Virus record (IMG/VR): IMGVR_UViG_3300044641_006950
Location: 21,711-85,710 of that record
DNA from: a virus
Length of the DNA: 64,000 bases
Reading direction: 5' to 3' (one strand)
Shown here: positions 23,793-31,953 of the stretch, piece by piece
Position numbering within the stretch: the stretch's first letter is position 1
Layout of the letters: each line of letters opens with the position of its first letter
Notes under the pieces: generated by a model
Told to the model about the DNA's origin: nothing
What the model saw: the letters and a program-made list of their open reading frames with translations, nothing else
Databases searched by the model: none
Made by a program: the position numbers and the translations under genes

Positions 23793-26066
23793 TTAAGTTA
23801 TCATACCGTATTCATATGGAGTCCAAGATACATAAAAATTGTTAGGATCAAAGGAAGATATTGAAGGAACGTCTGTTGCAGAACCACTAGAAGGATCTGG
23901 CATAGAACCTTTCATATTATTTTGTACATTCCCTGCCAAATTAATTGGTGGCATTTGGAATGGTAAAATATTAGTTTTCTTAACTGGTTTTTTAAAAGTT
24001 TCTGGAGATATTTGCTTTGATTTTGCAGTAACAAATTTATTTACAGTTTGATCAACATTTATAAAAGATTGTTCCTGTGATTTATAAGGTATAACTTGAA
24101 GTGGCTGAGGTTTTACTGGTTCTAATGGTGTTTGTGGAGGGGTTGGTTGGAAAACTGTAGGAATTCTTGGTGTTGGTTTTGTAGAAGGTTCTTGTGATTG
24201 TCTGGATTCTCCTGTAGGTTGAGTATTGGTTGGGGAAGGAGAAGGTGAAGAAGAAGGAGAAGGAGTTGATGGAGAAGTAGTTGGTGAAGGTAAAGGGGAA
24301 TCTTTACTTACTGGTTCAATTAATTCGTTTAATCTAGAATCTCCTGGCGGAATATCAGATGGTCCTTCCTTTCCAGTTCCTTCTTGTGCTGGAATATTAC
24401 CAGTTTTTCCTGGACCAAAAATACTTGAATTGTTTTTTAATTCTTTAACTTTTTCTTTTTGAATTAAACCTTTTAATTCTTTATTAAAAGCATCTAGTAA
24501 TTTATTAAATTTTTCAGTAGTTGAAAGTTGAGAAAAATTATTTCTTTCTTGTAGGTCAATAGCAGACTGAAATGCCTGCCACATTCTACCAGCGTTATCA
24601 TTAATATCTTTCAATAGTGGTCTGAATAACATTGCAGCAGAAGTACGAATAACCTCTTCACCAGGAGCAAGCATAGTTGGAACACTATCTACATTTCCAG
24701 ATCCTGGACCACCCACTGTTCCTCCTTGGGAGAAAGTTGGTAATAATGAACAAGTATCACACTTTTTCTTTGGTGCTTCTTTTGGTATTGTTCCACCTTT
24801 TGACGCAGCAACTGCCATGCCGCGTCTTGTCATTACCTGAATTAATTTTGGTAATATCCTTAATAGATTTCCTACGGCAAGGGGGTCACCAAATGGAACT
24901 GGTCCGTCTAGAAAAGTTAATAAAGCAGATGTTTTTAGAATTACTTGAATTTCCGGATCATTTGATAATGATCTAACTTGATCCCATGTTTTTGATAGTT
25001 GCTGAGAACTTTGTGCGGGAGTTGATCCTGCTGCCTGCTGGGCCGCTTGCACGTTTGTTGCAGAATAACCACCAGCAGGAGCACCTTGCCTTGATTGACG
25101 ATATTGTTGTTGTAATGTTGGTCTTTGAGTTGTAGGTGGTACTACTGGCGGAACAGCAGGTATTGGAGTTGGAGGTGCTGGAACAAGTAATCCTTTTGCT
25201 ACATTTTTAATATGATTTGTTAATTGCTGATTAGCAATAAATGCTGCGATTGAAGCAGCAACAAATCTAGCAGAGAAAGCAGGATTTCCCATGCACTGTA
25301 GTAATGGTCTACAAGGATCACCTCCTCCACCGCCACCAGGACCACTAGTTTTTTTACTTTTATTAAGAAGATCCCAACCTTTCCTTAATAAATCAACACC
25401 TTTTTTAAGACCACTTACAACTCGATAAACTTTATATAAAAATCCTAATAATTTACCAAGAACTAATACTCTAACAATCCATCTCCAGTGCTCTGCAATA
25501 AAACTGAAAAATTTTCCTACTTTTTCACGATTTTTTGGATCTTGTAACCATTTCCAAGCACTATTAACGAGTATTCCAGTAAGAAGAATACTAAAAAATT
25601 CAAGTATTTTACTAAATATAGATCTTGCTGGTGCAGTTACTTTACTAAAAGCTTTTCCAATTATTTGATTAATTTTATTTGGTTCTTCAATACTCTGTTC
25701 TTTTGCTCCTATTCTTCTTTTTTTAGCGGAAGCTTTTGACGCAGCGAGTGCTTGTTTCTTTTCTGCTTCTATTGATGAAAAATATGAGAAAAGTTGTTTT
25801 TGTACTCCTTCTAAAACTCTATTTGTTATTGTTAAAGTAGAATTTATAATTCCATCATTTTTTGTAGATTGTTCTACTTTAGTTTGCAATAACTCAGTTT
25901 GAGCAACAATATTTTGTTGCTTTGGTTGAAGAAATCTAAAAGGTGATATTTTAAATTTCTGCTCTACTTGTTGAGAAACGTTGGAAAACACAGAAGAAGA
26001 AACTGTCTTCTTCCCCATTTTAGGTACTGATGGTGCTTTAAAAAATGGTTGTTTTCCTATTGCCAC
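23793..26066 (-). CDS. tail tape-measure candidate, 757 aa
   Basis: The start is a GTG at 26066, placed right after the stop of the upstream small ORF. The protein has a coiled-coil N-terminus (about 60-130), then hydrophobic segments at about 145-170 (ILEFFSILLTGILVNSAW) and 190-215 (WIVRVLVLGKLLGFLYKVY), a Gly-rich linker, a hydrophobic alanine-rich segment (ARFVAASIAAFIANQQ) and a Pro/Ser/Thr-rich C-terminal third. Long size, coiled coil, membrane-like segments and position just after the gp26 chaperone pair fit a tape-measure protein, but no direct homology to T4 gp29 is visible. A hub component without ruler function is the alternative. Confidence 0.5.
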   Translation of the reverse strand: MAIGKQPFFKAPSVPKMGKKTVSSSVFSNVSQQVEQKFKISPFRFLQPKQQNIVAQTELLQTKVEQSTKNDGIINSTLTITNRVLEGVQKQLFSYFSSIEAEKKQALAASKASAKKRRIGAKEQSIEEPNKINQIIGKAFSKVTAPARSIFSKILEFFSILLTGILVNSAWKWLQDPKNREKVGKFFSFIAEHWRWIVRVLVLGKLLGFLYKVYRVVSGLKKGVDLLRKGWDLLNKSKKTSGPGGGGGGDPCRPLLQCMGNPAFSARFVAASIAAFIANQQLTNHIKNVAKGLLVPAPPTPIPAVPPVVPPTTQRPTLQQQYRQSRQGAPAGGYSATNVQAAQQAAGSTPAQSSQQLSKTWDQVRSLSNDPEIQVILKTSALLTFLDGPVPFGDPLAVGNLLRILPKLIQVMTRRGMAVAASKGGTIPKEAPKKKCDTCSLLPTFSQGGTVGGPGSGNVDSVPTMLAPGEEVIRTSAAMLFRPLLKDINDNAGRMWQAFQSAIDLQERNNFSQLSTTEKFNKLLDAFNKELKGLIQKEKVKELKNNSSIFGPGKTGNIPAQEGTGKEGPSDIPPGDSRLNELIEPVSKDSPLPSPTTSPSTPSPSSSPSPSPTNTQPTGESRQSQEPSTKPTPRIPTVFQPTPPQTPLEPVKPQPLQVIPYKSQEQSFINVDQTVNKFVTAKSKQISPETFKKPVKKTNILPFQMPPINLAGNVQNNMKGSMPDPSSGSATDVPSISSFDPNNFYVSWTPYEYGMIT

Positions 26067-26237
26067 TTACTGCCTCTGCTTTGCGTTTTCTTCTTCAATA
26101 TATTGTTGAAGGAGAGATACATAAACTTCTCTTTCCCAAGGAATCATGTTATCAAGTTCTGTCAAAGAGTATTTATGATGCTGCATCAAGGAAAAATTAA
26201 TTCTATAATATGCCTCAAGACTAGTATGAGACATCAT
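26067..26237 (-). CDS. small -1-frame ORF after gp26, tail-assembly-chaperone extension (GT-like)
   Basis: Tandem ATGs at 26237 and 26234 open a frame of 55-56 residues (MSHTSLEAYYRINFSLMQHH ... LDNMIPWEREVYVSLLQQYI). It lies in the -1 frame of gp26 and is open upstream through the U UUU UUC heptamer at 26243-26249. The segment IPWEREVYV is typical of the C-terminal parts of tail assembly chaperones made by -1 frameshifting. It could be translated alone (ATG ATG overlapping the gp26 stop) or as a gp26 fusion. The stop is followed at once by the GTG of the tape-measure candidate. Confidence 0.75.
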   Translation of the reverse strand: MMSHTSLEAYYRINFSLMQHHKYSLTELDNMIPWEREVYVSLLQQYIEEENAKQRQ

Positions 26238-26959
26238 TAGCTGAAAAAACTTGCTAACCCTTCCAATACGATTTCATTGTCCTTTTTAGTTTTGGGATTT
26301 TTAATTACTACCTTATGAGTTAACTTTGGCATAGTTGTAAAGAAAGATTCAATTTCTTTAAACTGTTTGGTATTCATTTGCTCTACAAATTCTACCAATT
26401 CTTTCTTGGTACAATCAGAAGCCGACCAACACTCCTCTGGTGTATATACCATATCAATGCAAGAAACAATCATATTCAAAGATTTATCTACATCAATATT
26501 AGATTCTTGAAATTCAAAATTATTTTCAACAAATTGTTCCAATGAAGGATACTTCATCTTCATTGACAATTCATCGTCTATCTTAATGATATTAGAATGA
26601 TTTTTTTCTTTGTGAACTTTAATCGTATCTAAATCAATTTCAGTAGATACTTGTGTTTCTCCATCGTCTGGACAGGTTACATTAACTTCTATTTTTTCAC
26701 CAATTGATTTTGCTCTAACGTTTAAGAAAATGTATTCAATATCAAAAGTTGCAAGTTCTGATATACTTATACCTTTTGTTTGAATACATTCGCTTAGTAT
26801 CTGGACAATAGAATCTGTGATTGATTTCATATCTTCAGATTCTAATGCCATGATTAGAATTTTTTCTTCTCTTACCAAAAAAGGACGATATTTAATCTTT
26901 TTTCCAGTAGAGGGAATTTCCAACTCATAAGTTGGTGTTGTAATTTTTGGTAAAGGCAT
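26237..26959 (-). CDS. 26: baseplate hub assembly chaperone gp26 (T4 gp26/gp51 family)
   Basis: The 240-residue protein starts MPLPKITTPTYELEIPSTGK followed by KIKYRPFLVREEKILIMALE, the hallmark of the T4 gp26/gp51 baseplate family (STGKKIKFRPFxVKEEKxLLxAxE). A conserved middle contains VRAKSIGEKIEVNVTCPDDG. Family members are assembly chaperones of the hub rather than abundant virion parts. The last sense codons AGT TTT TTC AGC before TAA carry a slippery site that leads into the -1-frame ORF at 26067. A CATAAATA late motif lies 27 bases upstream. Confidence 0.85.
   Translation of the reverse strand: MPLPKITTPTYELEIPSTGKKIKYRPFLVREEKILIMALESEDMKSITDSIVQILSECIQTKGISISELATFDIEYIFLNVRAKSIGEKIEVNVTCPDDGETQVSTEIDLDTIKVHKEKNHSNIIKIDDELSMKMKYPSLEQFVENNFEFQESNIDVDKSLNMIVSCIDMVYTPEECWSASDCTKKELVEFVEQMNTKQFKEIESFFTTMPKLTHKVVIKNPKTKKDNEIVLEGLASFFS
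26243..26249 (-). other. candidate programmed -1 frameshift site (T TTT TTC)
   Basis: Read on the minus strand and in the gp26 frame the bases are T TTT TTC, a canonical X XXY YYZ heptamer, two codons before the gp26 TAA. A slip of one base back gives CAG CTA ATG ATG TCT and the frame stays open for 58 codons. No strong downstream stem was found by eye. Confidence 0.7.
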
Positions 26960-26985
26960 AATTTCCTACACAAATCAGTTGCAAT

Positions 26986-26993
26986 TATTTATG
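26986..26993 (-). promoter_or_regulatory. T4-type late promoter, CATAAATA
   Basis: Minus-strand CATAAATA, 27 bases upstream of gp26, overlapping the end of gp54. Confidence 0.45.
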
Positions 26994-27831
26994 GTACTGG
27001 TGGTAAAGCATATTTAGTCTGATATACCGTATTGCTTACTGTTTTAGTAATAACATCTCCAGCAATGATAAGTTGAACTGTCCAAGTTCCATCAGAATTT
27101 TTAAGAGCACCACCAACAACTGGCGGTCCTGCAATTTCTCTATACAATCTATAACGATCATAATTCATTGTTACCGTTACTTTCATAACTTCTGCTTCAC
27201 CATAAGTAACAGGAATAGAGGCAATAGATTTTGGAAATGCATTAATTAATTGATATGTTATATTTGTGGTTCCTTCAACATCCCAGTTATTTTCAAACTT
27301 TTTAATATAAACTCCAGATTGATTTTTATAAAATTTTGGATAATTAAATCTTCTATAATAAGGATTAATATTATTATCGTATAAACTTGGTTCATCTGGA
27401 ACAGGATCTCCAGTTGATGGATCCTTTTTGCTATTTCCTCCAGAAACATAATCCATCCATGCCTCAAAAAATGTTAAAACATAATAGTTACTATCAACAT
27501 AAAAACTAAAATCAATATCGGTATTAATTCTAGTATGTGCAAATTCTTGAGCAACTCCCATAAAATTATCTTTTACTTCTGCAGTTGCATAAGTAGAGGC
27601 AGGAAGATTTGCGTCAAAACACAATAAAGAAAGTTTTTTCTTAAATGTTGCAGTCCAATCAATTCCATAATACAAAGTGGTATTTTTTAGGTGTTCTAAA
27701 AAAGGTGTTGTAGAACCACTAGTTCCCCATCCATTTTCAATAAAAACTTGAAATTGATTAGTTCTCGCAACGTTGCCAAATTGCTCTCTACCACTTAGCA
27801 TTGTGAGAGCATTAATTGACGGGATTGGCAT
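26989..27831 (-). CDS. 54: baseplate tail-tube initiator, gp54-like
   Basis: The 280-residue protein has the tail-tube fold signature shared by T4 gp19, gp48 and gp54. It has an N-terminal segment RTNQFQVFIENGW, a central FAHTRINTDIDFSFYVDSNYY, and near the end ITYQLINAFPKSI...YGEAEVMKVTVTMNYDRY (the NAFPKSI...AExxxxTVTxxYDxY motif). It is too long for the tube subunit gp19 (about 163 residues) and lies in the hub region, so the gp54 initiator is the best assignment. It is transcribed divergently from gp4, with back-to-back late motifs between them. Confidence 0.7.
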   Translation of the reverse strand: MPIPSINALTMLSGREQFGNVARTNQFQVFIENGWGTSGSTTPFLEHLKNTTLYYGIDWTATFKKKLSLLCFDANLPASTYATAEVKDNFMGVAQEFAHTRINTDIDFSFYVDSNYYVLTFFEAWMDYVSGGNSKKDPSTGDPVPDEPSLYDNNINPYYRRFNYPKFYKNQSGVYIKKFENNWDVEGTTNITYQLINAFPKSIASIPVTYGEAEVMKVTVTMNYDRYRLYREIAGPPVVGGALKNSDGTWTVQLIIAGDVITKTVSNTVYQTKYALPPVP

Positions 27832-27832
27832 T

Positions 27833-27840
27833 TCTAAATA
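27833..27840 (+). promoter_or_regulatory. T4-type late promoter, TCTAAATA, plus strand
   Basis: TCTAAATA, 29 bases upstream of the gp4 ATG at 27870. It lies just before the start of the divergent gp54 gene. Confidence 0.45.
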
Positions 27841-27862
27841 CCTAATATTGGTCTATTAATGT

Positions 27863-27870
27863 TATTTAGA
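27863..27870 (-). promoter_or_regulatory. T4-type late promoter, TCTAAATA, minus strand
   Basis: Minus-strand TCTAAATA, 31 bases upstream of gp54. It overlaps the first base of gp4, which makes a divergent pair with the motif at 27833. Confidence 0.45.
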
Positions 27871-28307
27871 TGTCATATAAAGGAAAATATAAACCAACAT
27901 ATCCCAACAAATACGCTGGAGATCCCACAAATATTATATACAGATCTTTGTGGGAAAGAAAATTCATGGTCTATTGTGACACAAATGAAAATGTTTTAGA
28001 ATGGTCTAATGAAGAAATGTTTGTTTGGTATAGATCTCCATTAGACAATAAACCTCATAGGTATTTTCCAGATTTTCTTATTAAAGTAAAAGAAGAAAAT
28101 AGTTCAATTAAAAAGTATATGATTGAGATTAAACCAAAAAAGCAAATGACTCCTCCACCAAAACCAAAAAGACAAACAAAAGGATACTTATATGAAGTTT
28201 ATGAATATGCAAAAAATCAAGCAAAATGGGAAGCGGCAAAAGACTGGTGTTTAGATCGTGGATACGAATTTAAAGTTTTAACCGAAAATGAATTAGGTAT
28301 TAAATAA
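27870..28307 (+). CDS. 4: head completion protein gp4
   Basis: The 145-residue protein begins MSYKGKYKPTYPNKYAGDPT and continues IIYRSLWERKFMVYCDTNEN, the conserved start of T4 gp4 (also called gp50/65 type head completion). The body (HRYFPDFLIKV, YMIEIKPKKQ) has the PD-(D/E)xK-like nuclease arrangement: Asp in PDF, then ExK in EIKPK. In T4 it is needed to finish filled heads before tail joining. It is the first gene of the only plus-strand block, and its stop overlaps the next start by one base. Confidence 0.85.
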   Translation: MSYKGKYKPTYPNKYAGDPTNIIYRSLWERKFMVYCDTNENVLEWSNEEMFVWYRSPLDNKPHRYFPDFLIKVKEENSSIKKYMIEIKPKKQMTPPPKPKRQTKGYLYEVYEYAKNQAKWEAAKDWCLDRGYEFKVLTENELGIK

Positions 28308-28702
28308 TGCCAAGAAAAACTTTAAAAGAAAGAAATAATCCAACTGACGATAAAAACAATCGTCTTCGTAAAAATTATGACGATCTAATTGGCACTGAAG
28401 ATCCTGATGATATAATGTTAAGTTTATTAGAAGTCCTTAAAGAAACAACAACAAGTCCAAGTGTAGGAAAATTTTACACGTTTGTATATCGCCCCAAAAC
28501 TTCAAACATTAGATATGACGAATATCCACTAGTTGCAATTACTGAATTGTTTCAATGGGGATTTAAAGGAATTAATTTTCATTGGGGGGGACATAGACAA
28601 TATACATGGAACGAAATAATTGGTCCTTTGCATATAATTTATCCAGAAGAACTAAAAGACGCACAAGCTCTTCCTTTTAAAAAAATCAGACTAAATAATT
28701 AA
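28307..28702 (+). CDS. conserved cyanophage hypothetical protein, 131 aa
   Basis: It begins MPRKTLKERNNPTDDKNNRL and contains FYTFVYRPKTSNIRYDEYPL and a compact WGFKGINFHWGGHRQYTWNE. The RPKT..YD.YPL...GFNFHW pattern is what I associate with a small virion or assembly protein kept next to gp4/gp48/gp53 in cyanophages, but I cannot name a function. Start and stop are well defined by TAATG coupling to gp4 and a clear ribosome binding site before the following gp48. Confidence 0.65.
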   Translation: MPRKTLKERNNPTDDKNNRLRKNYDDLIGTEDPDDIMLSLLEVLKETTTSPSVGKFYTFVYRPKTSNIRYDEYPLVAITELFQWGFKGINFHWGGHRQYTWNEIIGPLHIIYPEELKDAQALPFKKIRLNN

Positions 28703-28711
28703 AAAAGGATA

Positions 28712-29662
28712 ATGACTACTGTTCTAAGATATCCTTACGAAGCAATAACCGAAACAACAGATTATTTGCAAATTGCAATTAAAAAATACGTTGCTGGAGG
28801 ATTACCTACACTAACAAGTCCTAGTTCTAGAAGAAGAATAGGAAAAGCGACAGATGTTGGAGCAACTGCTTCGTCTGTAGCAGAATTAGTTGATGACGGA
28901 ATTATTTTATTGCCTATGCCTTCAAATATTCAAGATAGTAATTCTGTTGGATATGGTGACGATACTATAAATTCTTATGCAGCAGCAGCAGCAGGATTGG
29001 TTAGTAAGACTATAAATGAAGGAAACATTATAGCTCCAGAAAAATTAGTCGATCAAATAGGAGCAAATGCTGGTCTTACATTAAATACTCTTATTGAAGA
29101 TGATGATGCAAGATTAGCAGTTAACAGATATTTTGCCTCTCAAGCGGTAAATGTTTTTGGTGCAAATGTTTCACCGGATCAAATATTAGCAAGATCGGTA
29201 GGTAGAATATTTAATCCAAATATGGAGTTACTTTTTAACAATGTAACTCTTAGATCTTTTAGATTTTCTTTTAAAATGACTCCAAGAGATGAAAATGAAT
29301 CTCTTCAAATAAAATCTATCATAAGATCTTTTAAAAGAAATATGGCACCAAAAGTTTATGCTGCATTTTTAGAAACTCCAAATATTTTTGAACTTACTTA
29401 TAGAAAAGGAAATACTGATCATCCATTTTTAAATAAATTTAAAGAATGTGCTTTAACTGATATGGGTGTAAACTACACTGGTGAAAATGTTTATGCAACT
29501 TATGCAGATGGAACTCCAATCTCTATAATTATGGATTTGACATTTAAAGAACTATCTCCAATTTATGATAGTGATTATAACGATGAAGCAACAGATAAAC
29601 CAATTTCTGGAACAGACTTAACGTATAAGAGGTCTGGTGGAACAAAAGGAGTAGGATACTAA
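28712..29662 (+). CDS. 48: baseplate tail-tube cap, gp48-like
   Basis: The 316-residue protein has the core GRIFNPNMELLFNNVTLRSF followed by RFSFKMTPRDENESLQIKSI and IRSFKRNMAPKVY, the typical centre of cyanophage gp48. The N-terminal part is Ala-rich and helical (SYAAAAAGLVSKTI). The later YTGENVYATYADGTPISIIM is the conserved tube-like sheet. gp48 caps the hub and, with gp54, starts tail-tube polymerisation. A ribosome binding site AAAGGAT lies upstream. It is followed by gp53 after 1 base. Confidence 0.8.
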   Translation: MTTVLRYPYEAITETTDYLQIAIKKYVAGGLPTLTSPSSRRRIGKATDVGATASSVAELVDDGIILLPMPSNIQDSNSVGYGDDTINSYAAAAAGLVSKTINEGNIIAPEKLVDQIGANAGLTLNTLIEDDDARLAVNRYFASQAVNVFGANVSPDQILARSVGRIFNPNMELLFNNVTLRSFRFSFKMTPRDENESLQIKSIIRSFKRNMAPKVYAAFLETPNIFELTYRKGNTDHPFLNKFKECALTDMGVNYTGENVYATYADGTPISIIMDLTFKELSPIYDSDYNDEATDKPISGTDLTYKRSGGTKGVGY

Positions 29663-29663
29663 A

Positions 29664-30365
29664 ATGGGATACTTCAGAGAACTTCCAGATTTAGAATATC
29701 TCTCACCTTTATCTGATAGAAATTCTTCTTCAGAATATATTACTGTAAAAAATATATTTAAAAGAGTTAAAATTAGAGAAGATATTCAAAACTATATAAC
29801 TGCATTTAACAAGTATATAATCAGAGACGGAGATCGTCCAGATAATGTTGCAGAAGAATTATATGGAGATTCTGATCTTGATTGGGTGGTTTTAATTAGT
29901 GCAGATATTCGCAATATTCGGGATCAATGGCCTTTATCAGACAAGGATATTTTTCTTTACGCTGAAAAAATTTATGGCAATTCTTTAAATGATGCCAGAT
30001 TCTATGAGACAATAGAAGTAAAAGATTCTAAAGGTAGATTAATTTTACCAGAAAAATTAATTGTAGATAAAAACTTCAAATCTCCAAGACCATCGACTGA
30101 TATTGAACCAAATACTTCTTATGTGAAATTTTATGATAGTGGATTAAAAACAATCATAACAAAATATAATGTTACCACTTTAGTTACAAACTATGAGCAT
30201 GAAGTTAGAAAAAATGACGATAAAAGAAATATATTTGTTTTGAGAAGAGAATATCTACAACAATTTTTAAATGATAGTAGAAAATTAATGTTATATTCCG
30301 ATTCAACTCAATATGTTGATGATAGATTAAAAAGAGCAGATAATATTAGAATTAAATCACCATAA
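29664..30365 (+). CDS. 53: baseplate wedge protein gp53
   Basis: The 233-residue protein starts MGYFRELPDLEYLSPLSDRN and has FKRVKIREDIQNYITAFNKY followed by GDRPDNVAEELYGDSDLDWV and DQWPLS. DGxRPDxxAxxxYGDxxLDWVxL and the WPLS segment are hallmarks of gp53. T4 gp53 is a LysM-like wedge protein that fixes neighbouring wedges. It ends the plus-strand block and overlaps the tail of the convergent Mom-like gene by 9 bases; no terminator is evident there. Confidence 0.85.
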   Translation: MGYFRELPDLEYLSPLSDRNSSSEYITVKNIFKRVKIREDIQNYITAFNKYIIRDGDRPDNVAEELYGDSDLDWVVLISADIRNIRDQWPLSDKDIFLYAEKIYGNSLNDARFYETIEVKDSKGRLILPEKLIVDKNFKSPRPSTDIEPNTSYVKFYDSGLKTIITKYNVTTLVTNYEHEVRKNDDKRNIFVLRREYLQQFLNDSRKLMLYSDSTQYVDDRLKRADNIRIKSP

Positions 30366-30944
30366 GAGTTCTAGATTCTTATCAAAAACCATCACATATC
30401 GGTGCTTGCGGGAGCGGTCTTTCCATTCTCCTTCAGCACCTTTAATTTTGCCTCTAGAGTGTTTAGTTCCGTCTGCATAGTAGAAATCTTTTTTTGCGTC
30501 TGTGAGTCCACAATACTTAAAGTTACAAGCGCGATAGATTGTACCATTATGGAAATCACTATCAGCGTAAGAGATGATTGCTTTAACTTCAGTATCCTTC
30601 CGTAACTGTCTAATCGATCTTGAAATAAACCAAGAAGTGATATTATACTCGTTTCCTTGAGTTTCGGGGTGGATGCAAAGTCGTGAAAGTTCAAATAATC
30701 CTTCTTGCTCATTTCTTTCTAATCCAAATGCTCCTTGTGCTACTTCAGGTACTGGAAGTCCAGTAAAAATACAAACACCCAACAATCCACCAATGTTTAG
30801 GGGTGAAAACTCATTCTTCTTAAAGAGACCGTAGTTATAACCAGACTTAAATCCCTTAGAAAAATCTTTTAGATAATGATAAGTTAGTAGAAGTTCTTCT
30901 GCCTGCTTTTTTGCGATACGGTCAATATAATAGTCAGATTTCAT
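30357..30944 (-). CDS. Mom-like GNAT-fold protein (DNA modification candidate)
   Basis: The 195-residue protein has YHYLKDFSKG, LLGVCIFTGLP, GLFELSRLCIHPE, NITSWFISRSIRQLRK, AIISYADSDFHNGTIYRACN and FKYCG. The order ELSRL, then the S-x-x-x-S helix, then YADxxxxxGTIYxAxNFxYxG matches the Mom family. Mu Mom converts adenine in DNA to N6-(methylcarbamoyl)adenine and so protects against restriction; it has a GNAT-like fold. I infer a DNA-protecting base modification role, but a different acyl-transfer target is possible. It starts at the T-run of the gp32 terminator and is convergent with gp53. Confidence 0.65.
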   Translation of the reverse strand: MKSDYYIDRIAKKQAEELLLTYHYLKDFSKGFKSGYNYGLFKKNEFSPLNIGGLLGVCIFTGLPVPEVAQGAFGLERNEQEGLFELSRLCIHPETQGNEYNITSWFISRSIRQLRKDTEVKAIISYADSDFHNGTIYRACNFKYCGLTDAKKDFYYADGTKHSRGKIKGAEGEWKDRSRKHRYVMVFDKNLELLW

Positions 30945-30971
30945 AAAAAAAGGGGAGACCGTTGCCTCCCC
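30944..30971 (-). terminator. factor-independent terminator after gp32
   Basis: The minus strand has GGGGAG (30966-30971) paired with CTCCCC (30952-30957), an 8-nt loop and then a run of seven T. It lies 18 bases past the gp32 stop and touches the start codon of the Mom-like gene, so that gene may depend on readthrough. Confidence 0.8.
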
Positions 30972-30988
30972 AGTATTATAGCAGATAA

Positions 30989-31909
30989 TCAGTCTTCTGC
31001 CAAGCGAGCGAAGTAGGAAAGTGCATCATCATCCTCATTATCTTCTACGGGTGCAGTAGCACGACGGGTAGGTTGAAGATTGTTAAGTTCTGCACGAAGA
31101 TCATCATCAAGTTCTTTTGTAGAACCACGATAATCATCTTCATCTTCAACTTCTTCAGCAATACGTGTATTCTTGGTTCCAAGGACAGAACTAAGACGCT
31201 TTTTCAGTTCCTCATAAGTCTTGAATTCACTAGGAGACATGAAATCTGCGAGAGAATACTGCTTCTTCCAGATTGCTTCCATTGCGTCATCATCATCAAG
31301 AAGAGCACTTTGAGAAGCAAATTCACTGGAATCATAGTTACGATAACCAGCAACGTTCTTTGCCTTCAGTTTGAAGTTAGCACCTTGCCAGAAGTCAAAG
31401 GGATCAATGGGAGATTCATCTTCAAACTCAGGTTGCATTGCTTCGGTAATCTTATCAAAGATTTTCTTACCGTACTTGAAGAGGAACACCTTACCCTCAT
31501 TGGAAGGATTAGCAGGATCCTTTACCACATAGATGTTAGACACATAGGTCAGTTTGCGCTTCTGCTTACGAGCAACTTCTTTACCAGCATCAGTACCATT
31601 GTTCCAGAGACCAGAGTTGTGCTCACAGACGGGACACTTTTGATTGATACTTGTCAGGCAGTTGTCAATCAACCAACCACCAGGACCTTGGAATGCGTGA
31701 GAATAAACCTTCACAAAAGGAAGATCTTCTCCATCGGGAGCAGGAAGGAATCGGATTACTGCATATCCATTCCCACTCTTATCACAGTCTAACTTCCATA
31801 CACGTTCGTCGGAAGAACTGCCAGAACTATTCATTTTTTCGACTTCTTTCACCAGTTTTTCGGTGAGAGAACCAAGTTTAGATTGCTTTTTAAGATCGGC
31901 AAATGCCAT
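30989..31909 (-). CDS. 32: single-stranded DNA-binding protein gp32
   Basis: The 306-residue protein has the gp32 plan. A basic N-terminal segment (about 1-25) mediates self-interaction. A core has CDKSGNGYAVIRFLPAPDGE, FVKVYSHAFQGPGGWLID and zinc ligands in KCPVCEHNSGLW. The C-terminus is acidic (EVEDEDDYRG, EDNEDDDALSYFARLAED) and contacts replication partners. It coats ssDNA in replication, recombination and repair and loads gp59. It has its own sigma-70-type promoter, a good ribosome binding site (GAGGT) and a terminator. Its leader carries a direct repeat that may serve autoregulation as in T4. Confidence 0.93.
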   Translation of the reverse strand: MAFADLKKQSKLGSLTEKLVKEVEKMNSSGSSSDERVWKLDCDKSGNGYAVIRFLPAPDGEDLPFVKVYSHAFQGPGGWLIDNCLTSINQKCPVCEHNSGLWNNGTDAGKEVARKQKRKLTYVSNIYVVKDPANPSNEGKVFLFKYGKKIFDKITEAMQPEFEDESPIDPFDFWQGANFKLKAKNVAGYRNYDSSEFASQSALLDDDDAMEAIWKKQYSLADFMSPSEFKTYEELKKRLSSVLGTKNTRIAEEVEDEDDYRGSTKELDDDLRAELNNLQPTRRATAPVEDNEDDDALSYFARLAED

Positions 31910-31917
31910 TTAGATAC

Positions 31918-31953
31918 CTCGGATAGTTTGGATTCGGGGGATTACTCGGATAG
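31918..31953 (-). repeat. direct repeat in the gp32 leader
   Basis: The 9-mer CTATCCGAG (minus strand) occurs twice, at 31945-31953 and 31918-31926. The second copy covers the ribosome binding site region of gp32. AATCC blocks are also repeated nearby. T4 gp32 binds its own leader to repress translation, so this is a plausible operator. Confidence 0.45.

Noticed and set aside
30392-30712. 106-codon ORF overlapping the Mom-like gene in another frame
   Set aside because: The Mom-like frame has family motifs; this one does not.
31073-31792. Plus-strand ORF of 239 codons opposite gp32
   Set aside because: It lies entirely antisense to the well-supported gp32 gene and has no recognisable domain or ribosome binding site.
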